A stretch of 64,000 bases of DNA, taken from NCBI RefSeq assembly GCF_014174355.1, contig NZ_JABEQF010000003.1, forward strand, positions 62,001-126,000. The letters run 5' to 3'. The notes below the pieces were generated by a model. It worked only from the letters and a program-made list of their open reading frames with translations. It ran no database searches and was not told the DNA's origin. The position numbers and the translations under genes are program-made. The DNA is from Gluconacetobacter azotocaptans. GTDB lineage: Bacteria; Pseudomonadota; Alphaproteobacteria; Acetobacterales; Acetobacteraceae. Below, piece by piece: positions 7,819 to 13,887 of this stretch (within the stretch, counting starts at the first letter, position 1; every line of letters begins with the position of its first letter).

Positions 7819-7846
7819 CGATGTGTCAACCGAATCGATGAGGAAA
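7775..7846. repeat. About 72-bp direct repeat, copy 1, with hairpin
   Basis: Closely similar to 8882-8954. It contains a perfect 10-bp inverted repeat (CGGGAATGGC, 8-base loop, GCCATTCCCG) at about 7778-7805, then the shared block ending CGAATCGATGAGGAAACC. In both copies the minus-strand frame encodes a GFLIDSV...SMMEAAGM...GNGHSRM segment. Confidence 0.85.
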
Positions 7847-7979
7847 CCAGTGGTAAAGCAACCGATGCGACCGAGCGCGCCGATCCGGCCGCCGGTCGTT
7901 CCGAGATCTCCGGATACGAAAAACGTGCCTCCGACCGCGCCACGGCCAACGCCGGCCTCGCCAATGACGCGGCAGGGGC

Positions 7980-8555
7980 CTAGCGGACCGCCGCCAACAC
8001 GAAAAGGCTGACGACCAGCGCCGACATCGGAACGGCCAAAAACCACCGCCAGCCCAGCGTCAGCGAACGGAAGGCGGCATGAAGCGCGGCGTCGTTGGTC
8101 GTCACCCCAACGGCGCCCGCCTGTGCAAAGGCCTGCAAGACTTCCAGTTCGCTCGGCTCCGTCATGTCGGACGCCACAAGCCACCCAATATCCGCACCGC
8201 CGGCGCTCCAATCCTTTGGCGTGAATACTCGTGTCAGAAGGAAGGCAGACGTCGCTGCAGGAATCAGAACACTGAGTGCCATCGCTACAACGGCCGCTGC
8301 GGAAAGGTTGCCGGGCGCGGTCGAAACGAGCCTTGAGAGCGTTGCGGTGACCGTCGCAATGACCTCTGCACTCAGCCATCCGAGCAATGTCGTTGCGCGC
8401 GTTTCGTAGACGCCGAGCGTCGTGGTCTGCGTCGCGATACGCTTCTCGATCTGCGCCATCGCTTCTTTCGCCTGCCAGAGCGGGAAATCCGCCCCGATCG
8501 CGCCCCACGCTGGCTCCTGCGGGGCGGGCAATGGCGTGATTTCGTCTTCCGCCAT
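7980..8555 (-). CDS. Membrane protein with about three hydrophobic segments, 191 aa
   Basis: Unrecognised. A soluble N-terminus (1-45) contains PLWQAKEAMAQIEKR, followed by hydrophobic segments at about 54-76, 83-107 and 169-190 with a polar loop between (112-165). ATG at 8555 has a good AGGAG seven bases upstream and was preferred to the in-frame start at 8609. It is the largest membrane protein of the early-left operon; a lysogenic-conversion or exclusion role is possible but unproven. Confidence 0.65.
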   Translation of the reverse strand: MAEDEITPLPAPQEPAWGAIGADFPLWQAKEAMAQIEKRIATQTTTLGVYETRATTLLGWLSAEVIATVTATLSRLVSTAPGNLSAAAVVAMALSVLIPAATSAFLLTRVFTPKDWSAGGADIGWLVASDMTEPSELEVLQAFAQAGAVGVTTNDAALHAAFRSLTLGWRWFLAVPMSALVVSLFVLAAVR

Positions 8556-8621
8556 GGATGCTCCTGATCTGGTCGGAGTGATGTTTCCGGCGAACCGTCG
8601 CCGGTGCAAGGGTGGCCGTGC

Positions 8622-8867
8622 TCATCCCCGCACCACCCGCAGGCGCGACGCCGCATTGGCCTCGATCGTCAGGGCGCTTTCGAGGTCCGCCATCGCGCGG
8701 CGGATCTGCGCGCGGGTGGTGGCCGTGGGGATGACGTGCGGGGTCGATGCGTCGTGCAGCAGGATCGACAGCACACGCGACGCGGCAAACCTGCGGTCGC
8801 TGCTGGTGCTGAGGTGGCTACGCGCGCCGGTCGATGCGACGCTGTGAGGGGATGCCTGGGCATTCAT
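8622..8867 (-). CDS. Hypothetical phage protein, 81 aa
   Basis: Unrecognised. It has a polar Ser/Thr-rich first half, then two helices (TRAQIRRAMADLESALTIEA). The ATG at 8867 overlaps the stop of the repeat-containing gene upstream. No motif allows a functional call. Confidence 0.55.
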   Translation of the reverse strand: MNAQASPHSVASTGARSHLSTSSDRRFAASRVLSILLHDASTPHVIPTATTRAQIRRAMADLESALTIEANAASRLRVVRG

Positions 8868-9193
8868 GGTTGCGCCCTCCGCATACGGGAATGGCCGTTG
8901 CCAGACATTCCCGCCGCTTCCATCATCGAACGTGCAACCGAATCGATGAGGAAACCGACATGTTCAAAGGTGCCCAGCCTTCCGAAGCCGTACGCCTTGA
9001 GCTTATTCGCGCCGCGACGCGCCTGACGGAGAAGCACCTGGAAATGCGCGAGCGCCTTTTCCCACTTCAGGCCCCGGAGCAGCAGGACGTCCAGCGTCTG
9101 GAGCTGTGGGCGGTCAGCTACATCACGACGATCTGGGGCAGCATGCTCGACCAGTTGGAAAGGGAATGGCATCGCCACGTTCAGGGCGATCAT
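8864..9193 (-). CDS. Hypothetical protein ending in repeat-encoded motif, 109 aa
   Basis: Begins with ATGA overlapping the stop of the 9190-9564 gene and ends with ATGA overlapping the 8867 gene, exactly as its operon neighbours do. Residues about 35-75 are helical and basic; the last 27 residues are GFLIDSVARSMMEAAGMSG plus NGHSRMRRAQP, encoded by repeat copy 2. A plus-strand frame at 8960-9211 overlaps it almost entirely, so only one may be real. The couplings and the repeat substitution pattern favour this strand. Confidence 0.45.
   Translation of the reverse strand: MIALNVAMPFPFQLVEHAAPDRRDVADRPQLQTLDVLLLRGLKWEKALAHFQVLLRQARRGANKLKAYGFGRLGTFEHVGFLIDSVARSMMEAAGMSGNGHSRMRRAQP
8882..8954. 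repeat. About 72-bp direct repeat, copy 2
   Basis: Second copy of the element at 7775-7846. The hairpin arms CGGGAATGGC and GACATTCCCG keep eight of ten pairs. Besides isolated substitutions, the copies differ mainly in one short block (GATGTGTCA against GAACGTGCA). Confidence 0.85.
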
Positions 9194-9211
9194 TGGCCGC
9201 CCGATCTCTGA
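8960..9211 (+). CDS. Alternative plus-strand frame, 83 aa (conflicts with 8864-9193)
   Basis: ATG preceded by GAGGAA seven bases upstream. The product is a plausible helical protein (SEAVRLELIRAATRL, then LDQLEREWHRHV) and third codon positions are somewhat more GC-rich than first positions. It is almost wholly antisense to 8864-9193 and against the direction of the operon. Listed because its ribosome site is better than that of the minus-strand frame; I rate the two about equally. Confidence 0.35.
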   Translation: MFKGAQPSEAVRLELIRAATRLTEKHLEMRERLFPLQAPEQQDVQRLELWAVSYITTIWGSMLDQLEREWHRHVQGDHWPPDL

Positions 9212-9564
9212 TCGGCACTGAGTGGCAGGCAGGCGATCGCCTCGCGCACGAAGCCGTCCATGCGGTGAAGGGTGGCGACCAGGCCGTAGCGGGCATGTCC
9301 TGGCATGACGGCGCGGGCGACAGCATGCACGACCAGGAATTTCGCTTCCGTGCGGCATGCCGTGCGGTGCTGCGCGGCCTCAAGCCAGCCACGGACCTGC
9401 TCCGCGTTGCCTCGGCTATCCGAAGCGCCGGTCAGGGACGCAATGATCAGCAGCAGGTCGGTGTGGGCAAGCGTGAGCCCGTGACGGCAAGGCAGAAGAC
9501 TGCTGGCCGAAGGCTTGTCGCCGTAGGGCGTGGGCGTTGAGTGTGCGGGCAAGGAAACCTCCAT
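9190..9564 (-). CDS. First gene of the leftward operon, hypothetical, about 124 aa
   Basis: Immediately downstream of pL, the position of N in lambda, although no similarity to an antiterminator is visible. It has helical segments around TDLLLIIASLTGAS and AEQVRGWLEAAQHR, and no domain that I know. The ATG at 9564 would leave a leader of only about 13 bases. An in-frame TTG at 9552 has GGAGG five bases upstream and may be the real start. Confidence 0.55.
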   Translation of the reverse strand: MEVSLPAHSTPTPYGDKPSASSLLPCRHGLTLAHTDLLLIIASLTGASDSRGNAEQVRGWLEAAQHRTACRTEAKFLVVHAVARAVMPGHARYGLVATLHRMDGFVREAIACLPLSADQRSGGQ

Positions 9565-9583
9565 CGCGGGGTGGCGATGGAGA

Positions 9584-9613
9584 ATACTAAGCAATGCCTA
9601 TTTATTTGGTCAA
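9584..9613 (-). promoter_or_regulatory. Leftward early promoter pL
   Basis: On the minus strand, TTGACC (9613-9608), an 18-base spacer and TAGTAT (9589-9584). The spacer and -10 contain an operator. Spacing and -10 are the same as at pR (TTGCAT, 18 bases, TAGTAT), and 17 bases (TAGGCATTGCTTAGTAT) are identical at the two promoters. Confidence 0.8.
9588..9600. promoter_or_regulatory. Operator OL1
   Basis: TAAGCAATGCCTA, overlapping the -10 and spacer of pL. It is the exact reverse complement of the pR-proximal operator at 11896-11908. Confidence 0.8.
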
Positions 9614-9626
9614 TAGGCAATGCCTA
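9614..9626. promoter_or_regulatory. Operator OL2
   Basis: TAGGCAATGCCTA, a perfect palindrome just upstream of the pL -35. Its centre is 26 bp from OL1, the same spacing as between two of the pR operators. Confidence 0.8.
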
Positions 9627-9680
9627 GCGGATAGTTCGTTTTCCAAATTTTGGGCCGCCGATAGAGAAACGGACATGTGG

Positions 9681-11018
9681 TCAGATACGAAACTGCGCCA
9701 ATTGGCTGTGGTGCATGAGGATCACACCGGTGGTGCTAGCGAGCTGCCGCGCCGACGGCGTGAATTCAGCATTTGAGGCAACTAGCGCGACGTGCGCCCT
9801 CTGATGCTCCTTCGCGGCGAATGCTTCTTGGACCGCTTTATTTCCGACTGGCTGGCCGTATAGCTTGCACTGCACTACGATCTTCTGACCTCTGCGCTCC
9901 GCAATGACGTCTGCGCCTTGGTCGCCGCTCGCCTGCGTGACTCGCGCGTCCCAGCCAGCCTGCTGCAACAGAAAAGCGCAGTGTCGTTCATAGTCGATCG
10001 GGTCCATCCTAGGATCGAACGTACGCGGATCGCTCACGAACTGCGGCGATGTTGAGTCCCTCGAAGGTTCAGCAGACGCGATTGCGTCAACGCGTTGCGC
10101 AGTCTGGGCCGCTATTAACGGCCATTGGTCCCCAAGACCGTTGCCAGTAAGAAAGGTGAGAAGACGAGACTCACAGAAGTAACCGATCTCTTTTTGCCAT
10201 TTTGCTAGGTTTATTGTTCCGTAATGGTCCGGGGTTGCAAGTTGCAACTTGCGAATCTGGAGCGCATTAGACTGTCGGTCAATCTCTGTATTTACTATGG
10301 CCAGGGCTCCTTCTAGGCGTCGTCGTGCGATAGCCTTCTTTCGCAGTTGAAGGCCAAGTAACCCCAACGCTCCCATTAGAAGAATAATGAGACCGGTGTG
10401 GCCCCCTGAGTCAGCAGGGGCGGCCGGCGCCGTGCCCGGTGACGGAGTCGATGGTGCCTCCTGTGCGACTCCTTGGTCGCTGTTCCGCCCTGCAGCTGCA
10501 GCCGACGGGATGGCGCCCGAAGAATCGGCAGGCGGCGCGCTTCCTGCTTCTGGCTGAACAGGAGAGACGGCCGGGTCGTCTGTCGATGTGTGTGGCGCCT
10601 GATCCTCGGGCACAGATGGCGACTGTTCGGGAGGGGCCGGCAAGCCAGAGGCTAACTGGTCGGCAAGAAAATAAAGAGGAGGCATGCCGGAGACGGGCGG
10701 ATCGTGGCGGAGCAATTTTATTCCGTCGTGTTCCGAAATCGCCTCCCATGTATCGTTCGGGCTAATCTGGAAGCAACGGCCATCCTGTATCACAAATCGG
10801 ACCCAGCGCATATCGTGCTGGCGCGGGTCTTCCTTGTTCGCCAGTGCCTTGGTTGCGCGAGGATTAACGCATGCATAGATCGGAGCGGTCACGTGATACA
10901 GGTCTTCAGCCAAGGCTGAACTGCTTAACAGGTTGAGGCCTAGGCAGGAAAGAAAGACAGTCAAAACCAGTCTTTTGGCCACAAATATCGTGTGGCAATC
11001 ATCGTTCTGGTCATACAC
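9681..11018 (-). CDS. Membrane-anchored Mrr-type restriction endonuclease-like protein, 445 aa
   Basis: Predicted order: N-terminal signal or anchor (about 13-37, ending SSSALA), small exported domain (about 38-125), Pro/Ser/Ala-rich linker (125-207), membrane helix (about 208-226), basic cytoplasmic stretch and C-terminal Mrr_cat-like domain (about 335-445). The nuclease core shows E344 (DYERH), D370 in GDQGADV and Q383-x-K385 (VVQCK), the PD-(D/E)xK variant found in Mrr-type enzymes. The first codon is GTG; a GTG at codon 13 (10982) would give a more ordinary signal peptide. It lies downstream of cI on the same strand, the place occupied by rexAB in lambda, so it may be expressed in the lysogen and act against other phages or foreign DNA. 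That role is inference. Confidence 0.8.
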   Translation of the reverse strand: MYDQNDDCHTIFVAKRLVLTVFLSCLGLNLLSSSALAEDLYHVTAPIYACVNPRATKALANKEDPRQHDMRWVRFVIQDGRCFQISPNDTWEAISEHDGIKLLRHDPPVSGMPPLYFLADQLASGLPAPPEQSPSVPEDQAPHTSTDDPAVSPVQPEAGSAPPADSSGAIPSAAAAGRNSDQGVAQEAPSTPSPGTAPAAPADSGGHTGLIILLMGALGLLGLQLRKKAIARRRLEGALAIVNTEIDRQSNALQIRKLQLATPDHYGTINLAKWQKEIGYFCESRLLTFLTGNGLGDQWPLIAAQTAQRVDAIASAEPSRDSTSPQFVSDPRTFDPRMDPIDYERHCAFLLQQAGWDARVTQASGDQGADVIAERRGQKIVVQCKLYGQPVGNKAVQEAFAAKEHQRAHVALVASNAEFTPSARQLASTTGVILMHHSQLAQFRI

Positions 11019-11167
11019 GTCCGCAATCCCCCGGTCAGGATACTATCCAACGATTCATGATTACGTTTGGCAGCCTAGATCAGCAAGTGGGGGACTTGGT
11101 AAACACGACCCATTCTGCGGCCTCGTTTTCGAGAGGCTTCCATGCTCGCGCCAGATTACGCTCAATC

Positions 11168-11833
11168 TTACCAAGATTTGGGAAGGTGGAAATCGATCGG
11201 TGCGATCCATTCGATCGGCGCGTCGTAGATGGGTGGCACCATTGGGTTCACCGAGAGGAGAGTGAATGTATCTGAAGCGGCTCCAGCTACGACTGTCTTA
11301 AGGACCATCTGATCATTGGCAAGCTTCGCGACCACGTCCTGACCCAGCATCTTCGCCGATGGAGACTCCCTGCCTGGGAGCCGGATTCCAATCAGCTCGC
11401 CCGGTTTATACCGTGGCAGCATAGATTCGCCCTGCACCCGTAGAACGCGACCAGGGTAATTGAAGAACGGCAGGATAACCTGTTCCTCTTCAAGGCTTTC
11501 GTGGTCGTAAATCACTACCCGATCGGCTGCCCCAACGTAGCCCACAACCTTTGTCCTAGTTCCAAACACTTCGTCCTGGAGCGATTTCACCGCCACTTCA
11601 GACGCGGCTCTACGTGCGGAATGCGGATCACCTAGATCTGTTCCGCATAGCTCTTCGAGCGTGACCTGGTAGAGTTCAGCCAGTGCAGGCAGGCGATCTA
11701 GAGACGGCTTGGATCGCCCAATTTCCCATTGCGCGACTGACGGCCCCGAGATTCCAAGAGCTTTGGCGACCTTGACCTGAGAAAGGCGTGTTGCGCTCCG
11801 CAAGCGTCTAAGTCGTGTGGGCCAATCTTCCAT
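11168..11833 (-). CDS. cI: CI-like phage repressor, XRE HTH plus S24 peptidase domain, 221 aa
   Basis: Lysogeny repressor. Residues about 5-60 are an XRE HTH (LSQVKVAKALGISGPSVAQW), and residues 125-215 an S24/LexA-like domain with the nucleophile S137 in RVQGESM and general base K179 in MVLKTVV. The usual Ala-Gly or Cys-Gly cleavage pair is not obvious in the hinge (VVGYVGAADR, 97-106), so self-cleavage cannot be assumed. ATG at 11833 starts directly at the HTH; an in-frame start at 11902 would run through the operators. Five 13-bp operators occur at pR and pL. Confidence 0.92.
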   Translation of the reverse strand: MEDWPTRLRRLRSATRLSQVKVAKALGISGPSVAQWEIGRSKPSLDRLPALAELYQVTLEELCGTDLGDPHSARRAASEVAVKSLQDEVFGTRTKVVGYVGAADRVVIYDHESLEEEQVILPFFNYPGRVLRVQGESMLPRYKPGELIGIRLPGRESPSAKMLGQDVVAKLANDQMVLKTVVAGAASDTFTLLSVNPMVPPIYDAPIEWIAPIDFHLPKSW

Positions 11834-11848
11834 TCCGGCAATTTGCAC

Positions 11849-11861
11849 TAGGCGATGACTA
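11849..11861. promoter_or_regulatory. Operator OR3
   Basis: TAGGCGATGACTA, closest to cI and most diverged from consensus. Its centre lies 21 bp (two helical turns) from OR2. The position suits autoregulation of cI. Confidence 0.65.
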
Positions 11862-11869
11862 CATGCGCC

Positions 11870-11882
11870 TAGCGTTTGCCTA
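11870..11882. promoter_or_regulatory. Operator OR2
   Basis: TAGCGTTTGCCTA, ending next to the pR -35. Its centre lies 26 bp from OR1, the spacing also found between OL1 and OL2. Confidence 0.7.
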
Positions 11883-11912
11883 TTGCATTGGATGATAGGC
11901 ATTGCTTAGTAT
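11883..11912 (+). promoter_or_regulatory. Rightward early promoter pR
   Basis: TTGCAT (11883-11888), an 18-base spacer and TAGTAT (11907-11912), followed within seven bases by the ATG of the Cro-like gene, so the transcript would start at or very near the initiation codon. Confidence 0.8.
11896..11908. promoter_or_regulatory. Operator OR1
   Basis: TAGGCATTGCTTA within the spacer and -10 of pR, identical to OL1 on the opposite strand. Confidence 0.8.
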
Positions 11913-11918
11913 GTATCC

Positions 11919-12170
11919 ATGATGAACGAAACCGTCAGGCGAGTGATTGATGCTGCTGGAGGCCCTACGGCGCTCGCTCGGCACCTGGGTATCAAAATAC
12001 CATCGCTCTATTCATGGCGCCGAATCCCGGCCGAGAGGGTGAATGCCGTCCATGCGGTTACGGGCATCCCCCGGGAGGACTTGCGCCCGGATCTGTTCGC
12101 TCCTGGGCAGTATCCGGTCGACTCGTCCCGCGCCTCGAAGAGCCTTGCACGAAGGGAGATCGCGGCATGA
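11919..12170 (+). CDS. Cro/YdaS-like regulator, 83 aa, probably leaderless mRNA
   Basis: Short HTH protein divergent from cI. The helix pair GGPTALARHLGIKIPSLYSW and the following GIPREDLRPDLF match the Cro/YdaS antitoxin-like family, expected to compete with CI at the operators. Two ATGs are in tandem (11919, 11922). With the pR -10 ending at 11912, the mRNA would begin at about the first ATG and no ribosome site is possible. The last 20 residues are polar. Confidence 0.85.
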   Translation: MMNETVRRVIDAAGGPTALARHLGIKIPSLYSWRRIPAERVNAVHAVTGIPREDLRPDLFAPGQYPVDSSRASKSLARREIAA

Positions 12171-12256
12171 GCGATAAATTGGATATTGAATTGCCGGCCG
12201 ATTGCCCAGTTTGTGCGGGCAATGCTGCAGGTGCGGAGGAAGGGATCGCGGCATGA
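12167..12256 (+). CDS. Tiny CxxC protein, 29 aa
   Basis: The ATG at 12167 overlaps the cro-like stop and the frame ends in an ATGA overlap with the next gene. The product contains LPADCPVCAGN, a single CxxC. Coupling at both ends is the main support; function unknown. Confidence 0.45.
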   Translation: MSDKLDIELPADCPVCAGNAAGAEEGIAA

Positions 12257-12684
12257 TGACCAACACCATGCGCGCGCGGGTGCGCGAGATGGCTCTCGGA
12301 TATGCAGCCCAATTACAAACCAATGCTCGCCTCACTCGGGCAGAGGCTGCTGCCCAGATCGTCGCGGCCGCCCGGGTTTTTGAGGAGTATTTATCGGGAG
12401 GGACGCCTGCCATCAACGACCTGGACCGCATCGGCGTACAGGTCGAGGATTTCGTCGCGCGTGAAGGAGGCACCATTCCTTCCCCGGGCGGAAGCTTCAA
12501 GGATTTCGGCGTAAATGGTGCGGATGAGACCCTCCCGGGTGAGGATATGCTCCCGGTCGTTAACGGGTTCGAAAGCCATGACGAATCGTCTCCTGATTGT
12601 GTGGACAGCAGCAGGATGAACGATGACGACGGTGCTGTCATGGCGCCGTCGTCCAATGTCGCTGCAAATGGGGCGTCGGCATGA
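12253..12684 (+). CDS. Hypothetical early-right protein, 143 aa
   Basis: ATG at 12253 overlaps the previous stop. Residues about 5-70 look like a genuine helical domain (RARVREMALGYAAQL, then TRAEAAAQIVAAARVFEEYL); the second half is low-complexity and acidic and is antisense to the minus-strand frame 12391-12579. Unrecognised. Confidence 0.55.
   Translation: MMTNTMRARVREMALGYAAQLQTNARLTRAEAAAQIVAAARVFEEYLSGGTPAINDLDRIGVQVEDFVAREGGTIPSPGGSFKDFGVNGADETLPGEDMLPVVNGFESHDESSPDCVDSSRMNDDDGAVMAPSSNVAANGASA
12391..12579 (-). CDS. Candidate antisense small protein, 62 aa
   Basis: Nested inside the plus-strand gene 12253-12684. The ATG at 12579 has CAGGAG ten bases upstream and the product is a balanced helical sequence (LIRTIYAEILEASAR, then FTRDEILDLYADAVQVV), unlike the Arg-rich frames usual for antisense shadows. 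It is first of four such minus-strand frames between 12.4 and 14.2 kb. Confidence 0.4.
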   Translation of the reverse strand: MAFEPVNDREHILTREGLIRTIYAEILEASARGRNGASFTRDEILDLYADAVQVVDGRRPSR

Positions 12685-12863
12685 CGGCTCGCGACACGTC
12701 GGACTGGGACGAAGTCATCGATCAGCGGAGCATTGAGATCGAGGCGTTCCAAGCGCGCTCTAAGAATCTCGTCTGCTTTCGACGCCATGAAGGATCGCGC
12801 TCCAGAACGATGCGCAACGTGTTGCGTCGAGCTGCGCATTTTCTGCGTCGGGTCCTGCGGTGA
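12681..12863 (+). CDS. Small SDWDE-family protein, 60 aa (copy 1)
   Basis: ATG overlaps the previous stop. The N-terminal 28 residues (TSDWDEVIDQRSIEIEAFQAR) are homologous to those of 13089-13247 (ISDWDEYMAQRAKETAAFRQR), which supports translation on this strand. The remaining Arg-rich half is antisense to 12760-13041 and may be a by-product of that overlap. Function unknown. Confidence 0.45.
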   Translation: MTARDTSDWDEVIDQRSIEIEAFQARSKNLVCFRRHEGSRSRTMRNVLRRAAHFLRRVLR

Positions 12864-13041
12864 TGACGCGTGGTTTCGTCTGCTCGGCCGCTGCAACCCG
12901 GCCCTGGATCGACGTGATGATCTTGGGCGGCATTGCCAACAAAAGCTCGGTGACGACCGTGCGCAGGAACAGGACTTCGGTGTCCAGTTTCTGCAGGCGA
13001 ATCTGCATCTGCCGGATGGTCTTGTCACCGGTTTCAGGCAT
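12760..13041 (-). CDS. Convergent coiled-coil protein, 93 aa (copy 1)
   Basis: The ATG at 13041 is preceded by CCAGGAGAC. Residues 8-45 form a coiled coil (IRQMQIRLQKLDTEVLFLR), then PPKIITSIQGRVAAAEQ. It is homologous to the minus-strand protein 13135-13410. Its 3' end overlaps the SDWDE gene by 104 bases. Confidence 0.5.
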   Translation of the reverse strand: MPETGDKTIRQMQIRLQKLDTEVLFLRTVVTELLLAMPPKIITSIQGRVAAAEQTKPRVITAGPDAENAQLDATRCASFWSAILHGVESRRDS

Positions 13042-13062
13042 CGGGGGATGTCTCCTGGATTG

Positions 13063-13077
13063 TATTCGTTTGTGAAT
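13063..13077. promoter_or_regulatory. Candidate palindromic site
   Basis: TATTCGTTTGTGAAT between a minus-strand and a plus-strand gene start. It resembles the better palindrome TTATTCAGTTGCGAATAA at 13429-13446, which has the same placement in the second module. Confidence 0.35.
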
Positions 13078-13088
13078 GGGATTGCAGC

Positions 13089-13247
13089 ATGAGCCACGAC
13101 ATTTCTGACTGGGACGAATACATGGCCCAGCGCGCTAAGGAGACGGCGGCGTTTCGTCAGCGCGCGATAGCGCCATCACCCAGTCGCTGGCGGCGATGCT
13201 GGATGTGGTTATCGCGTATTCGCGGTGCGGCTGGTCGGTCACGATGA
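13089..13247 (+). CDS. Small SDWDE-family protein, 52 aa (copy 2)
   Basis: Paralogue of 12681-12863 over its first 28 residues. The C-terminal half is Arg/Trp-rich and antisense to 13135-13410. The upstream ribosome site is weak (GGGAT). The family is unrecognised. Confidence 0.4.
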   Translation: MSHDISDWDEYMAQRAKETAAFRQRAIAPSPSRWRRCWMWLSRIRGAAGRSR

Positions 13248-13410
13248 CTGGGGCGTCTTTCTCCAGCGTGGCAACGAGATCCCGCGCCTTGTCGCGCACT
13301 GCCTTCGGGGCGCTTTCCGCCAGGGTCATCACGACCGCGCGCAGATATCGGATTTCGTTCTGCTGCATCTGCAGCAGGTTGGCGATTCGCTGTGGCGACA
13401 GGGCGGTCAA
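13135..13410 (-). CDS. Convergent coiled-coil protein, 91 aa, TTG start (copy 2)
   Basis: Paralogue of 12760-13041: IANLLQMQQNEIRYLRAVV, then a helical segment containing KAVRDKARDLVATLEKDAP. The TTG start at 13410 has CCCGGAGACC upstream. It overlaps the 3' half of the SDWDE copy 2 by 113 bases, tail to tail, as in module 1. Confidence 0.5.
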   Translation of the reverse strand: MTALSPQRIANLLQMQQNEIRYLRAVVMTLAESAPKAVRDKARDLVATLEKDAPVIVTDQPHREYAITTSSIAASDWVMALSRADETPPSP

Positions 13411-13428
13411 GAGCGGTCTCCGGGATGG

Positions 13429-13446
13429 TTATTCAGTTGCGAATAA
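13429..13446. promoter_or_regulatory. Candidate operator palindrome
   Basis: TTATTCAGTTGCGAATAA lies between divergent starts (minus gene at 13410, plus gene at 13462). Related palindromes occur at 13063-13077 and 15760-15779. Confidence 0.4.
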
Positions 13447-13461
13447 AGGGGCGGTGGCGTG

Positions 13462-13887
13462 ATGACGTCCAATCAAAGGCAATTCGCGTTCATGCAGGCC
13501 GTTCGGCTGCTTGAGCTGGGAGCGATCGGTGGTTTCGCGGCCCGAGGCAGGGAAAGCTATGTGTTCTCTGCTGCGGAGCGCATCATCGCATTCCTGGGTG
13601 ATGACTCTGCTCTCCTCGGTGGCGCTCCGATTGTCGGAGTGGAAGCGGGGCTGTCCACCACGACCGAGGATACCGCGGAAGATATCCCGGCCGAGAGGAT
13701 CATGCTTGTTGTCGAAAAGCCGGTCGCTGCGGAAATCTTTCATGCGCTCATGTGCCAGCGGGATCGTCATTACGCTCGGATGCAGGAGAATGTGATGTGG
13801 AATCCGGCCGATGACGAGCGGTTAGAATTTCTCGACGCGGCGATCCGTCTGGTGCAGTCGCAATTGTTCGGCCCGAGCCCGCTGTGA
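13462..13887 (+). CDS. Hypothetical early-right protein, 141 aa
   Basis: Unrecognised soluble protein with a helical N-terminus (RQFAFMQAVRLLELGAIGGF) and a C-terminal segment (DDERLEFLDAAIRLVQSQL). AAAGGGGCGG lies upstream. An in-frame GTG immediately precedes the ATG. Its 3' 140 bases are antisense to 13748-14200. Confidence 0.6.
   Translation: MTSNQRQFAFMQAVRLLELGAIGGFAARGRESYVFSAAERIIAFLGDDSALLGGAPIVGVEAGLSTTTEDTAEDIPAERIMLVVEKPVAAEIFHALMCQRDRHYARMQENVMWNPADDERLEFLDAAIRLVQSQLFGPSPL

Noticed and set aside
7775-8011. Plus-strand Pro-rich frame at repeat copy 1
   Set aside because: Its frame changes residues between the two repeat copies, while the minus-strand frame is better conserved; it opposes the operon.
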